DNA from: Streptomyces sp. HUAS YS2
GTDB lineage: Bacteria; Actinomycetota; Actinomycetes; Streptomycetales; Streptomycetaceae
Length of the DNA stretch: 64,000 bases
Reading direction: 5' to 3'
Assembly (NCBI RefSeq): GCF_033343995.1
Contig: NZ_CP137573.1
Span: forward strand, 186,001-250,000
Shown: positions 17,777 through 26,504 of the stretch, piece after piece
Layout of the letters: every line of letters begins with the position of its first letter
Position numbering within the stretch: the first letter of the stretch is position 1
Notes under the pieces: model-generated
Databases searched by the model: none
What the model saw: the letters and a program-made list of their open reading frames with translations, nothing else
What the model was told of the DNA's origin: nothing
Position numbers and translations under genes: made by a program

Positions 17777-18772
17777 GTGACAACCCCGACCCTGACCCGA
17801 GCACTCGTGACCTCGATGATCGAGGACGCCATCACCGCACCGTCGATGCACAACGCACAGCCGTGGAAGTTCGTCCACCGGACCGATACCGACACCATCG
17901 AGCTGCATGGCGACCCCTCGCGCGAGATGCCACGCGAGGACCCCGACCACCGCGCCATCCACCTCGGATGCGGCGCCGCCCTGTTCAACCTGCGCGTCAG
18001 CGCCGCCCACCACGGCCGGAAGTCCGCGCCCCGGCTGCTGCCCGATCCCGACGACCCCTGGCACCTCGCCGACGTGCGCATCCAGTGGGTTCGGCAGGCC
18101 GCCGTCGACGACCGCCTGGCGGCGCTCCGGCCCGCCCTGCGCATCCGGCACACCAGCCGGTTCCCGTTCACCGACGAGCAGATACCCTCCGAGATCCTGG
18201 ACGGCCTCCGTGCCGCCGCCCTCCTGGAGGGGTGCCACCTGGTCCTGCCGGGAGCGTGGCACACCGACACCGTCATGCACCTCGTCCACACCTCCCAGCT
18301 GTTCGAGGCCGCGGACGCGTCGGTCCGGGCGGAGATCGCCAGCTGGATCCGCACGGACGCGGGCGACGAGAGCGGTGGGGCCGAGGGCATCCCATCGGCC
18401 GCCCTCGGCCCCCGGCAGTACGACGTGACGTCTCCGGTCAGGGACTTCGACTCCTCCCGGCACGTTACCGAGCGTCCCTCGGCCCGCTTCGAGAACCACC
18501 CCCGGATCGCCCTCCTCGGCACGGCCGAGGACACCCCGATGGACTGGCTGAGGGCCGGCCAGGCGATGCAGCGCGTACTGCTCCGGGCCACCCTCGACGG
18601 TCTCTCCACCTCCCTCACGTCCCAGCCCCTCGAATGGCCCGAACTCCGCGCCGACGCACGCGATCCGGCTTCCACGGCCGGCTACGTCCACATGGTGATC
18701 CGCCTGGGCTACGGGCCCCGGGGCGGAGCCACCCCGAGGAGGCCCGCCTCCGAGGTGCTGACCTTCGTCTGA
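17777..18772 (+). CDS. Acg-type nitroreductase family protein
   Basis: A 331-residue flavin-dependent nitroreductase-fold protein of the Acg/Rv2032 type. The N-terminal signature AITAPSMHNAQPWKF binds FMN phosphate. Internal segments LGCGAALFNLRVSAAHHG and AGQAMQRVLLRATLDGLSTS occupy the expected duplicated half-domains. Acg is strongly induced by DosR in mycobacteria and may sequester FMN rather than reduce nitro compounds. GTG 17777 has GGGAGGA upstream. It follows the CBS-BON gene by 26 bp. The last residues (RRPASEVLTFV) match the usual family C-terminus. Confidence 0.88.
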   Translation: MTTPTLTRALVTSMIEDAITAPSMHNAQPWKFVHRTDTDTIELHGDPSREMPREDPDHRAIHLGCGAALFNLRVSAAHHGRKSAPRLLPDPDDPWHLADVRIQWVRQAAVDDRLAALRPALRIRHTSRFPFTDEQIPSEILDGLRAAALLEGCHLVLPGAWHTDTVMHLVHTSQLFEAADASVRAEIASWIRTDAGDESGGAEGIPSAALGPRQYDVTSPVRDFDSSRHVTERPSARFENHPRIALLGTAEDTPMDWLRAGQAMQRVLLRATLDGLSTSLTSQPLEWPELRADARDPASTAGYVHMVIRLGYGPRGGATPRRPASEVLTFV

Positions 18773-18804
18773 GCGGACTCACGTGTGCCGCAGCCTCGGA
18801 ACGG

Positions 18805-18858
18805 AGGCGGAACCAGCGTCACAGGCGGAACGGAACCAGGTCACAGGCGGAACCAGCG
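18805..18858. repeat. Triplicated 3' end of the GH65 gene
   Basis: AGGCGGAAC occurs three times (18805, 18823 and 18845), each within an AGGCGGAACCAGCG-like unit. The third copy encodes the last residues (RWFRL) and stop of the GH65 gene; the other two lie just past the stop. The pattern indicates short tandem duplications at the gene end. Confidence 0.65.
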
Positions 18859-21231
18859 CTCCTCCCCCGGTGCGACCGCGCGGCGCCGTCCGCCCGGCAG
18901 GACGACGGTCAGCGGGGCCCTCGACGAGGCCGGGACCCGTACGGCCAGTCGCCTGGGAAGCACCCGGAGGCGCACCCCTCGATGACCGGCGACGCACAGG
19001 GTGAACGCGAACCGCGGGAGCTCCCGCAGCATCACCGGGGCGACCCGGAGCCCCTCCGAGCCGGCTTCGAGGCCGGTGATGCCGCGCTCGACGAGGTCGA
19101 TCGTGCCCGCCATCGCGCCGAGGTGGATGCCCTCGCCGGTCGTCCCGCCCTGGAGATCGGCCACATCCGCGAGGAGGGCCTCCTCGCAGTACCTCCAGGC
19201 GTCGGCGCCCTTCTGCCGGGCCAGGACCCAGCCGTGGACGAGGCTGCTGAGCGTCGAGCCGTGGCTCGTGCGCTCCAGGTAGTACGCGACGGTGGCGCGC
19301 CACACCTCGTCGTCCAGCCGGTGGCCGAGCCGGTCGAACAACGCGTACAGCTCCTCGTTCCGGAACAGATGGCCGAGCATGAGGGTGTCGGCCTGTTTGG
19401 ACGCCTGGTACCGGTTGACCGTGTCGCCCTCCGCCTCCAGGATCCGGTCGAGGCGGCGGATGTCGCCGTAACTCGCCCGGTACGCGTCCCAGTCGAGCTC
19501 CGCGAGGTCGCCGTAGCCTTCGAACTGGCTCACCACGCCCTGGTGGAAGGGCACGTGGAGGCGGCGGGAGACGTCCTCCCAGAGGTCGGACTCCGCGTCG
19601 TCCAGTGACAGTCGCGCCCGCAGCTCCGACCGCCGGGCGGCGGGCAGTTCGCTCAGGAGGTCGAGGCCCCGGGCGAGCACCCAGGCGGCGGTGACGTTCG
19701 TGTACGCGTTGTCGTCGATGCCCGGTGCGGTGCTGTCGGGGTAGGCGTCGTGGTACTCGTCGGGGCCGACCACCCCGCGGATCCGATAACGCCCGAGCGA
19801 CGGGTCGTAGCGGGCGGTGCCGGCCCAGTACCGGGCGATCTCCAGGAGCGTCTCCGCCCCCTCGCCGTACAGGAATCCGCGGTCGCCGGTGGCCTCCGCG
19901 TACCGCCACACGTTGTACGCGACGGCCGAGCCCACGTGGTGCTGGAGGCGGGAGTGGTCGGGCAGCCAGCGTCCGGAGCGCGGGTTGAGGTGCAGCTCCT
20001 GCGTCTCCTCACGGCCCGAACTCGCGCTCTGCCACGGGTACATGGCACCGACGCCACCGGCCGCGCGAGCCGCCGCGCGGGCGGCCGGCAGGCGGCGGTA
20101 CCGGTACAGGAGCAGGGACCGGGCCACCTCTGGGAAGTGCAGGTCGAGGTACGGCAGCACGAACAACTCGTCCCAGAAGACGTGGCCCCGGTAGGCCTCG
20201 CCGTGCAGACCCCGCGCCGGAACGCCCACGTCGAGTTCCGCCGTGTGCGGGGACAGCGTCTGGAGCAGATGGAAGAGGTGCAGCCGCAGGATTCGGCCGG
20301 CCTTCCCGGGGACGTGCAACGTGCCCTGATCCCAGATACGTTGCCAGGACGCCTTGTGGGTGGCCAGCAGCTGCGGGAAGGCCGGGGCGCGGGATGCCCC
20401 GTCGCAGGCCCTCGCGCGGGGATCACCGGCGGGCCGGTCCGTGGACGTGTGCAGGGCCAGTGTCTTCACGACGCTCGCCGAGCGGCGGGGAGCGATCGGC
20501 AGGCGGTACGTCTGGACGGTGCCGGTCCTCGTCACAGTCTCGCGGGCAGGGCGCTCGGGGCGGGTGATCGTGCGGACGGCCGCGGCGATCAGGGCTTCCG
20601 GGTCGGCCGTGCGGCAGGTGAGCCAGGCGACCCCGCCGGGCTCGAACCCGGCTCGGTGGCCCGTGAGATGCCGCCCCTCCAGATTCCGGTAGCGCTCCAC
20701 CCCGGCGTTGGTGACCGCGCCGTCCAGGACGGACTCGACCTCGAGGACGCCGCTCCAGCCGTACGCACGGAACATCGTGCGCTGGGCCGCGAGCGAGGCG
20801 TCCCCCATGTGCACGATCCGGAGGTGGCTCACCCGCAGGCCGCGGCCGTGGTCGTCCCGGAAGAACAGGTGCCGGCCCAGCACGCCTCCGCGCAGATCGA
20901 GGTGCACGTCGTCGTGCCGCGAGTCCTCGGAGTCGGGCGTCAGCCAGTCTCCGGGCGGCCCGTCGTCCGGCAGGCAGCGGTAGCGCAGGCGGGTCCAGTC
21001 GGGGAGGTTGACGAGGTCCTCGTTCTCGACCCGCTCCCCCGCGACGACCGAGGTGAGCCGGTCGTAGCAGCCGGCCAGATAGGTGCCCGGGTAGTGGGTG
21101 GCGTCGGCCGCGCATTCCGGCGCTGACCCCCGGGTGGCGAACCGGCCGTTGCCGAGGGTGCAGAGCGCTTCGACCAGCCGTTCGCGTTCCGGTTCGTAGT
21201 GGTCGTACGTCCAGGTCCAGCCGGTGGTCAT
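18841..21231 (-). CDS. Glycoside hydrolase family 65 phosphorylase
   Basis: A 796-residue GH65 enzyme, the family of maltose, trehalose and kojibiose phosphorylases, which split an alpha-glucoside with phosphate to give beta-glucose-1-phosphate. The N-terminal beta-sandwich begins ALCTLGNGRFATRGSAPE. The (alpha/alpha)6 barrel holds HVFWDELFVLPYL, the general acid Glu in GVVGPDEYHDAYPD, KQADTLMLGHLF and phosphate-binding RTSHGSTLSSLVHGW. Disaccharide specificity is not readable. Its ATG overlaps the HAD stop by 4 bp and that gene overlaps the ADH stop likewise, so the three are co-translated. The HAD mutase would convert the product to glucose-6-phosphate. Confidence 0.9.
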   Translation of the reverse strand: MTTGWTWTYDHYEPERERLVEALCTLGNGRFATRGSAPECAADATHYPGTYLAGCYDRLTSVVAGERVENEDLVNLPDWTRLRYRCLPDDGPPGDWLTPDSEDSRHDDVHLDLRGGVLGRHLFFRDDHGRGLRVSHLRIVHMGDASLAAQRTMFRAYGWSGVLEVESVLDGAVTNAGVERYRNLEGRHLTGHRAGFEPGGVAWLTCRTADPEALIAAAVRTITRPERPARETVTRTGTVQTYRLPIAPRRSASVVKTLALHTSTDRPAGDPRARACDGASRAPAFPQLLATHKASWQRIWDQGTLHVPGKAGRILRLHLFHLLQTLSPHTAELDVGVPARGLHGEAYRGHVFWDELFVLPYLDLHFPEVARSLLLYRYRRLPAARAAARAAGGVGAMYPWQSASSGREETQELHLNPRSGRWLPDHSRLQHHVGSAVAYNVWRYAEATGDRGFLYGEGAETLLEIARYWAGTARYDPSLGRYRIRGVVGPDEYHDAYPDSTAPGIDDNAYTNVTAAWVLARGLDLLSELPAARRSELRARLSLDDAESDLWEDVSRRLHVPFHQGVVSQFEGYGDLAELDWDAYRASYGDIRRLDRILEAEGDTVNRYQASKQADTLMLGHLFRNEELYALFDRLGHRLDDEVWRATVAYYLERTSHGSTLSSLVHGWVLARQKGADAWRYCEEALLADVADLQGGTTGEGIHLGAMAGTIDLVERGITGLEAGSEGLRVAPVMLRELPRFAFTLCVAGHRGVRLRVLPRRLAVRVPASSRAPLTVVLPGGRRRAVAPGEERWFRL

Positions 21232-22001
21232 CCGCGCTCACCCCATACGCTCCGGACCAGCGTCACAAGGTCGGGGACGACGAGGTCCGCTCCCTCTCCC
21301 CGCAGGTCCGGCGTGGCGTGCGCGTCCGCCGTGCGGTCGAGTCCCACGACGAGGCAGAAGCCTCCCCGGCGTCCGGCGCGTACGCCGGCCAGGGCGTCCT
21401 CGACCACCGCGGTGTGACCCGGGTCGGTGCCGAGGAGGCCGGCCGCGTGCAGGAAGAGCGCCGGGTCCGGCTTTCCGGCGAGGCCGATCCGGGCGGCGTC
21501 CTCGCCGTCCACGACGGCGGCGAGGAAGTGGTGCAGCCCGGTGACGTCGAGGAACGCCCGGGCGTGGCGGGATGCCGACACGGCGGCGCAGGGCACACCC
21601 AGGGAGCGCAGGACGGCCAGCGCCTCCGCGGCGTCCTCGTAGCAGGCGACCTGCACGCCGTCGAGCGCGTCCTGGAACGCCGCCTCCTTTCCCGCCGCCA
21701 CGGCCCAGACGGTGCCGCAGCCGGGCGGGTCCCCCGGATCGCCCGGTGGGAGCCGGATGCCGCGGGCGGCCAGGAACGCTTCGGCGCCGTCGTACCGCGA
21801 CCTGCCGTCGACGTACCGCCGGTACTCGGTGTCGGCGTCGAACGGCGCCTGCCTCCCCGCCTCGGGTGCCAGTCGGTCGAGGCAGGCGTCGAATGCGCGC
21901 TTCCACGCGGTCGCGTGCACGGCGGCGGAGTCGAGCAGGACGCCGTCGGTGTCGCACACGACAGCCTGCGGGGGCGGGGAGCCCGCGCGTCGAGCGTTCA
22001 T
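21228..22001 (-). CDS. HAD hydrolase, beta-phosphoglucomutase-like
   Basis: A 257-residue HAD enzyme. Motif I is VVCDTDGVLLDS, motif II is AAVSASRHARAFL, motif III is GLAGKPDPALFLHA and motif IV is AVVEDALAGVRAG. The cap includes RRYVDGRSRYDGAEAFL, typical of beta-phosphoglucomutases. Position between an alcohol dehydrogenase and a GH65 phosphorylase, with 4-bp overlaps at both ends, argues it isomerises beta-glucose-1-phosphate released by the phosphorylase. A similar HAD-GH65 pair exists in mycobacteria (Rv3400-Rv3401). Confidence 0.87.
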   Translation of the reverse strand: MNARRAGSPPPQAVVCDTDGVLLDSAAVHATAWKRAFDACLDRLAPEAGRQAPFDADTEYRRYVDGRSRYDGAEAFLAARGIRLPPGDPGDPPGCGTVWAVAAGKEAAFQDALDGVQVACYEDAAEALAVLRSLGVPCAAVSASRHARAFLDVTGLHHFLAAVVDGEDAARIGLAGKPDPALFLHAAGLLGTDPGHTAVVEDALAGVRAGRRGGFCLVVGLDRTADAHATPDLRGEGADLVVPDLVTLVRSVWGERG

Positions 22002-23080
22002 CCGGCCGCCGTGGACCCGGTGGCCATGACGGCCGTGTGCTGCGGCGCGCCAAGCGCGACCTTGAGGGCTCCGGTGTCGGCCGCGCGGCCGAACACGTCG
22101 TACGCCTCCTCCATCTGCCCCGGCTCGAAACGGTGGGTGACCAGCTCCGCCGCCGGCAGGCGGCCGGCCGCCATCATGCGCAGCAGCATGGGGGTGGACG
22201 AGGTGTCCACGAGACCGGTGGTGATGGTGACGTCCTTGATCCACAGGTCTTCGAGGTGCAGTACCGCGGGCTTGCCGTGCACGCCGATGTTGGCGACCCG
22301 GCCGCCGGGCCGGACCATCCGCGTGCACATCTCGAAGGCCTCGGGAACGCCGACCGCCTCCATGACGACGTCGGCGCCCAGGCCCTCCGTCAGGTCCTCG
22401 ACGAGCTGCTCCGGGCCCTCGCCGACGGTCGCGGTGGCGTCGGCGCCGAGCGTGCGCGCGGCGGCGAGCCGGGACTCCGCGAGGTCGACGGCGATGATCC
22501 GGCCGGGGCTGTAGAGGCGTGCGGTGGCGATGGCCGCGAGGCCGATGGGGCCCGCGCCGACCACGACGACCGTGTCGGCCGGCCGTACCCCGCCGTTGAG
22601 GACGCCCACCTCGTAGGAGGTGGGGAAGATGTCCGCGAGCAGGACGGCGTCGAAGCTGTCGACCGCGCTCGGCAACGGGTGCACGGACAGGTCGGCGAAT
22701 GGCACCCGGACGTACTCCGCCTGCGTGCCGTCGATGGTGTGCCCGAGAACCCAGCCTCCGCCGCCGCGGCACTGGCCGTAGCGGCCCTCGCGGCAGAAGC
22801 GGCAGCGGCCGCAGGCCGAGATGCAGGAGATCAGGACACGGTCCCCGGGCCGTACGGTGCGCACGTCCCGACCGGTCTCGACCACCGTGCCCACGGCCTC
22901 GTGACCGAGCACCCGGCCGGGCGTCACCTCCGGCACGTCGCCCTTGAGGATGTGCAGGTCGGTGCCGCAGATCGTCACGACGTCTACCCGGACGATCGCG
23001 TCCGCGGGGTCCTTGATGCCCGGGTCGGGCACGTCCTGCCAGGCGATCGGGCCCGGTCCCTGAAAGACGGCTGCCTTCAT
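21998..23080 (-). CDS. Zinc-dependent alcohol dehydrogenase
   Basis: A 360-residue MDR-family dehydrogenase. The catalytic zinc site comprises the Cys of TICGTDLHILKGD and the His-Glu of VLGHEAVG. The structural zinc site has four Cys in CISACGRCRFCREGRYGQC. The NAD(P) fold carries VVVGAGPIGLAAI. It resembles zinc ADHs of Streptomyces OsdR-type regulons and should oxidise or reduce a short alcohol/aldehyde. ATG 23080 is preceded by a G-rich tract. It is the first gene of a three-gene operon with the HAD and GH65 genes; a CCGTTCGG palindrome lies 77 bp upstream. Confidence 0.9.
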   Translation of the reverse strand: MKAAVFQGPGPIAWQDVPDPGIKDPADAIVRVDVVTICGTDLHILKGDVPEVTPGRVLGHEAVGTVVETGRDVRTVRPGDRVLISCISACGRCRFCREGRYGQCRGGGGWVLGHTIDGTQAEYVRVPFADLSVHPLPSAVDSFDAVLLADIFPTSYEVGVLNGGVRPADTVVVVGAGPIGLAAIATARLYSPGRIIAVDLAESRLAAARTLGADATATVGEGPEQLVEDLTEGLGADVVMEAVGVPEAFEMCTRMVRPGGRVANIGVHGKPAVLHLEDLWIKDVTITTGLVDTSSTPMLLRMMAAGRLPAAELVTHRFEPGQMEEAYDVFGRAADTGALKVALGAPQHTAVMATGSTAAG

Positions 23081-23156
23081 CACACCCACCCACTTCCTTC
23101 GGTGCGTTCGGGTGTCCTTCCGCATCAGACTCGGCCGCCGGTCCGCGTCGGCGCAT

Positions 23157-23172
23157 GTGCCGAACGGTTCCC
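23157..23172. promoter_or_regulatory. CCGTTCGG-type site upstream of the ADH operon
   Basis: The minus strand reads GGGAACCGTTCGGCAC, carrying the same CCGTTCGG core as the sites before the USP/CBS genes and hsp20. It lies 77 bp upstream of the ADH start. Candidate binding site for the DevR-like regulator. Confidence 0.4.
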
Positions 23173-23266
23173 GGGAGGGGACCGGTCGGGCCCCGCGGGC
23201 CGGCGCGGTCCGGTGCGGTCCGGCGCGAAGGTGCAGACCGGACCGCCTTCCGAACGAGGACCGGTC

Positions 23267-23449
23267 ATGTCCGAGGCGGTGCCCCGCCTCCGCCTCCGAC
23301 GCGCCCCTCATCGGGCCGCGCCCGGCCCTGCTCGGTACTGCGGTCTCTTCCAGGGTTTCGCGAAGCTGCGGCGCCGCAACCGGGAGCGTCCGGCTCGGGA
23401 CGCCACCGACGCCCACGCCCCGGTCGTCGAACCGGGCGCGGGGCGGTGA
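23267..23449 (+). CDS. Possible small Arg-rich protein
   Basis: A 60-codon frame starting ATG with GAGGACC upstream, rich in Arg, Pro and Ala, with one FQGFAKLRRRNRER segment. It is not recognised. It is the only plausible gene in the 430-bp gap between hsp20 and the ADH operon, and it may be spurious in such GC-rich DNA. Confidence 0.25.
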   Translation: MSEAVPRLRLRRAPHRAAPGPARYCGLFQGFAKLRRRNRERPARDATDAHAPVVEPGAGR

Positions 23450-23510
23450 GGAGCCGGAGCCGACCGGACCGGCACTCACCGCGTGCTGCCGAGCTCGCTT
23501 CCCATGTGGT

Positions 23511-23966
23511 TCATGACCTCTCGCCGCCCGCGGTGCCGTCGGCTCGTCGCACGGGGATGGTCCGTCGGCCCGCGCTCTCCTGCTCCGGCATCGGGACACG
23601 GATGGTGAGGATGCCGTCCTGGTACGAGGCTTCGGCACCGTCGGTGACGACGGTCGACGGAAGCCTCACCGTCCGGCGGAACGCTCCGTAGCGGAACTCC
23701 GAGTGCTCCTTGTCCTCCTGGCCCTCGCTGTGCTCGGCGCTCACCGTGATGAGGTTGTCTTCGACGGTGACGGTGACGTCGTCGGGGTCCATCCCGGGCA
23801 ACTGGGCGCGCAGCACGTACTCGCCGCCACCGCTGGACACCTCCACCGGGACGGAGTGCGCGGCGGTCCCGGGACGCCACCCGGGCAGCCCCGGGAACTC
23901 CCGGTTGAACCAGTCGTTGAAGTCGAGGAGGTGACTGTGCCTGCGCTCCGCCTTGTCTCCGGCCAT
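23511..23966 (-). CDS. Hsp20/alpha-crystallin small heat shock protein
   Basis: A 151-residue small heat shock protein. The N-arm FNDWFNREFPGLPGW leads to an alpha-crystallin domain (~45-140). That domain contains EYVLRAQLPGMDPDDVTVTV, EDNLITVSAEH, EFRYGAFRRTVRLP and ASYQDGILTIRVP, where the usual A-x-x-x-n-GvL motif is intact. A short tail ends in RTIPVRRADG with an I-P-V oligomerisation motif. AAGGAGC precedes ATG 23966. It is an ATP-independent holdase; alpha-crystallin homologues are classic DosR-regulon members. A strong palindrome lies 166 bp upstream. Confidence 0.92.
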   Translation of the reverse strand: MAGDKAERRHSHLLDFNDWFNREFPGLPGWRPGTAAHSVPVEVSSGGGEYVLRAQLPGMDPDDVTVTVEDNLITVSAEHSEGQEDKEHSEFRYGAFRRTVRLPSTVVTDGAEASYQDGILTIRVPMPEQESAGRRTIPVRRADGTAGGERS

Positions 23967-24329
23967 TGTTCTGCTCCTTGTGTGCGGTCCTGCGGAACGG
24001 ACCCGGCAGACGGATCGGGTCGCGGAGTTCGGTCGGACTCTCGCTTCCACCCTCACGCCCCCGCTTCCCCCGACACAGTGCCCAAGGGGGCTGCCCGGGA
24101 GGGCCGCATGGGCCGTACCGGGAGCGTCCCGACCGGGCCGTTCGGCCCCGGTCGAAACCTGCCCGGCCCCTCCGGCCGGCGGGCCGGCGGGCGCGGTCTG
24201 GTGTCGTGAGGGGGCAGGTCATGATCACGAGTCGCTCGACCACGCCGACGACAACGACCGCGCGCGTGTTGCCCCCGTGCCCCAGGACTGACCCCCGCGG
24301 CCGACCCACGGCAGGTCGGTGCCCGCTGA
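23967..24329. other. 363-bp intergenic region between hsp20 and the SpoIIE gene
   Basis: No gene is supported here. The region carries the hsp20 promoter area and the 24132-24154 palindrome. Frames crossing it have poor codon use and no motifs. Confidence 0.5.
24132..24154. promoter_or_regulatory. Palindrome upstream of hsp20
   Basis: A 23-bp inverted repeat with arms GACCGGGCC and GGCCCCGGTC around a CCGTTCGG core. It is nearly perfect and shares its core with the USP/CBS and ADH sites. Candidate DevR-like operator controlling hsp20. Confidence 0.5.
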
Positions 24330-26447
24330 TCAGGCCGGTGTGTTGATCCGGGCGACGAGGAGAGCGATGTCGTCGTCCGCGGAGGCCGGGACGAGGTGCG
24401 TGAGCAGGCGGTCGCAGACGGCGGACAGGGAGGGTACGGGCTTGGCGAGCAGGTCGGTCAGTTCGTCGAGGCGCGCGTCGATGTCGCTGCTGCGCGCCTC
24501 GACGAGGCCGTCGGTGTACAGAACGAGAAGACTGCCGAGGGGCAGGGTGACCTCCGTGGTCGTGAAGGGGACGCCGCCGACGCCGAGCGGCAGCCCCGGC
24601 GGTACGTCGAGAAGGCGGACGACGCCGTCGGGCGAGACGGCCGCGGGGGGCGGGTGTCCTGCCCGAGTGATCCGGCAGTGGCCGGTGGCCGGGTCGACCA
24701 CGACGGACAGGAAGGTCGCGAGCATCGGCTCGGCGAGGTCGTGCAGAGCGGCCTCCAGCTGGTACAGCATCTCCTCCGGGGAGAGATCGAGGCGGGCGAG
24801 GGCCCTGACGCTCGCGGAGAGCCGGCCCATCACCGCCGCCGCCGTGGTGCCGTGGCCCATCACGTCGCCGATGACGAGCACGGCCCTGCCGTCGTCCAGG
24901 GCGATGACGTCGTACCAGTCGCCGCCGACCTCGTTGACGTCGCTCGCCGGCAGGTAGCGGTGGGCGACCTCGATCCCCGGAGGCGGAGTGATGTGTTGCG
25001 GGAGCATGCTGCGCTGCAGCACGGCGGCGGTGTCGTGCTCCCGGCGGTAGAGGCGCGCGTTGTCGACGCAGACGGCGGCGCGGGCCGCCAGTTCACCGGC
25101 GAGGGCGACCTCGTCCTCGGTGAAGGGGCCGACGGGCCGGGTCCGGTAGAACGTGGCCAGGCCCAGCACCACGCCGCGGGCGAGCAGCGGGGTCATCATG
25201 AACGAGTGCACCCCCAGCCGCAGCAGCTCCGCGGGCGTGGTGGAGTGACCGGCCGCCGAGGCGATGGCCTGCTCGTCGAACTCGGCGACGACGTAGGAGC
25301 GGCGCGCGCCGAGGGCCCGGGTGTAGGGCGCGTTGGCGGGAAAGGCGAGCGTGCGTCCCAGCGGGACGAGTGCGTTCGTGACGGGCGACCCGGTCAGCGG
25401 CGCCTTGGCCAGCCGGCGCAGCGTGGTACCGCCGGTCAGGCCGGCACCGAGCTCGCCGCCGGCGGCCAGGGACTCCAGGACGTCGACGGTGATGGCGTCC
25501 GCGAGATCGGGCACGGCGACATCGGCGAGTTCTTGCGCGGTGCGTTCCAGGTCCAGGCTGGTGCCGATCTTGACGGTCGCCTCGTTGACCAGGGCGAGGT
25601 GGCGCCGGCTCTCGTCGGCTTCGAGCTGCATCTGCTGCTGGGCGGTGATGTCGATCAGCGTCGCGGCCAGCCCGATCGGGCGTCCTTCGGCGTCCTCCAA
25701 CCGGACGTACGACCCCGACCACACGTGGTCGTGGTCCGGATCGGCCGGGGTCCGGCCCGTGCCGCGGGAGTCCAGGACGGGGGTTCCCTCGTCCAGCGCC
25801 CGGCGCATGGCGCGCTCCATGTCCGCGGCTTCGACGTCGGGCAGGACCTCGACCAGGCGGCGTCCGATGTGAGCGGCCTGCGGGAGGCCGTTCATGGCCT
25901 CGAGGGCGGGGTTGACGCGCAGGAACCTGAGTTGCGTGTCCATGACCGCGATGCCGACCGGGGAGCGGGAGAACAGTCCGTCCCACACCGCCGACGAGCC
26001 GCGGATCTGCCGTGCGGCCTGGGCCTCCGCGGCGAACACCAGCACCGTCGTCCCACCTCTGTGCCGGGCCGGCACCGGACACGCCCAGATCTCCAGGTCC
26101 AGCGGGCGTCCCTCTTTGTGCCAGGCGGTCACCGTTCCCATGACCCCGCGCCCCGTGGCCGCGCCCTCCCACAACGATCGGCCGAGGCTGCGGTCCGCGC
26201 CAGGGTGGAGCAGGTCGGCGATGTGCAGGCCCAGCACCTCGTGGGGGGTGTAGCCGAGCAGGTCCTCCGCCGCGTGGTCCCAACGGACGATCGCCCCGTC
26301 CGCGCTGGTGGCCACCACGGCGACCGGCAGGGCCCCCAGCCACCCGCCCGCGTCCCGGGCCGCGCTGGTGGTCACCTCGTCGAAGGGCACCTGCTGCATC
26401 GCCACCGCGATTCCTGAGCGTACGCACCGCTGGGCGGGCGCCGTCAT
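24330..26447 (-). CDS. PAS-GAF-SpoIIE serine phosphatase
   Basis: A 705-residue cytoplasmic signalling phosphatase. PAS-1 (~35-140; LGALPVAVVATSADGAIVRW) and PAS-2 (~150-270; SPVGIAVMDTQLRFLRVNPA) are followed by a GAF domain (~290-455). A PP2C-type SpoIIE domain (~475-700) holds the metal Asp residues in EVGGDWYDVIALDDG, VIGDVMGHGT, RAGHPPPA, LVLYTDGLVEAR and DDDIALLVAR. Proteins of this layout dephosphorylate anti-anti-sigma factors. The start is uncertain: ATG 26447, or the internal ATG at 26399 used by many relatives. It may belong to the stress island upstream, but no shared promoter is visible. Confidence 0.87.
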   Translation of the reverse strand: MTAPAQRCVRSGIAVAMQQVPFDEVTTSAARDAGGWLGALPVAVVATSADGAIVRWDHAAEDLLGYTPHEVLGLHIADLLHPGADRSLGRSLWEGAATGRGVMGTVTAWHKEGRPLDLEIWACPVPARHRGGTTVLVFAAEAQAARQIRGSSAVWDGLFSRSPVGIAVMDTQLRFLRVNPALEAMNGLPQAAHIGRRLVEVLPDVEAADMERAMRRALDEGTPVLDSRGTGRTPADPDHDHVWSGSYVRLEDAEGRPIGLAATLIDITAQQQMQLEADESRRHLALVNEATVKIGTSLDLERTAQELADVAVPDLADAITVDVLESLAAGGELGAGLTGGTTLRRLAKAPLTGSPVTNALVPLGRTLAFPANAPYTRALGARRSYVVAEFDEQAIASAAGHSTTPAELLRLGVHSFMMTPLLARGVVLGLATFYRTRPVGPFTEDEVALAGELAARAAVCVDNARLYRREHDTAAVLQRSMLPQHITPPPGIEVAHRYLPASDVNEVGGDWYDVIALDDGRAVLVIGDVMGHGTTAAAVMGRLSASVRALARLDLSPEEMLYQLEAALHDLAEPMLATFLSVVVDPATGHCRITRAGHPPPAAVSPDGVVRLLDVPPGLPLGVGGVPFTTTEVTLPLGSLLVLYTDGLVEARSSDIDARLDELTDLLAKPVPSLSAVCDRLLTHLVPASADDDIALLVARINTPA

Positions 26448-26504
26448 CCTCAGTATGGGTGCCCGTCCCCCGGTTCGTCGCGCGGAGCGGCGCGGCGGCT
26501 CGGG

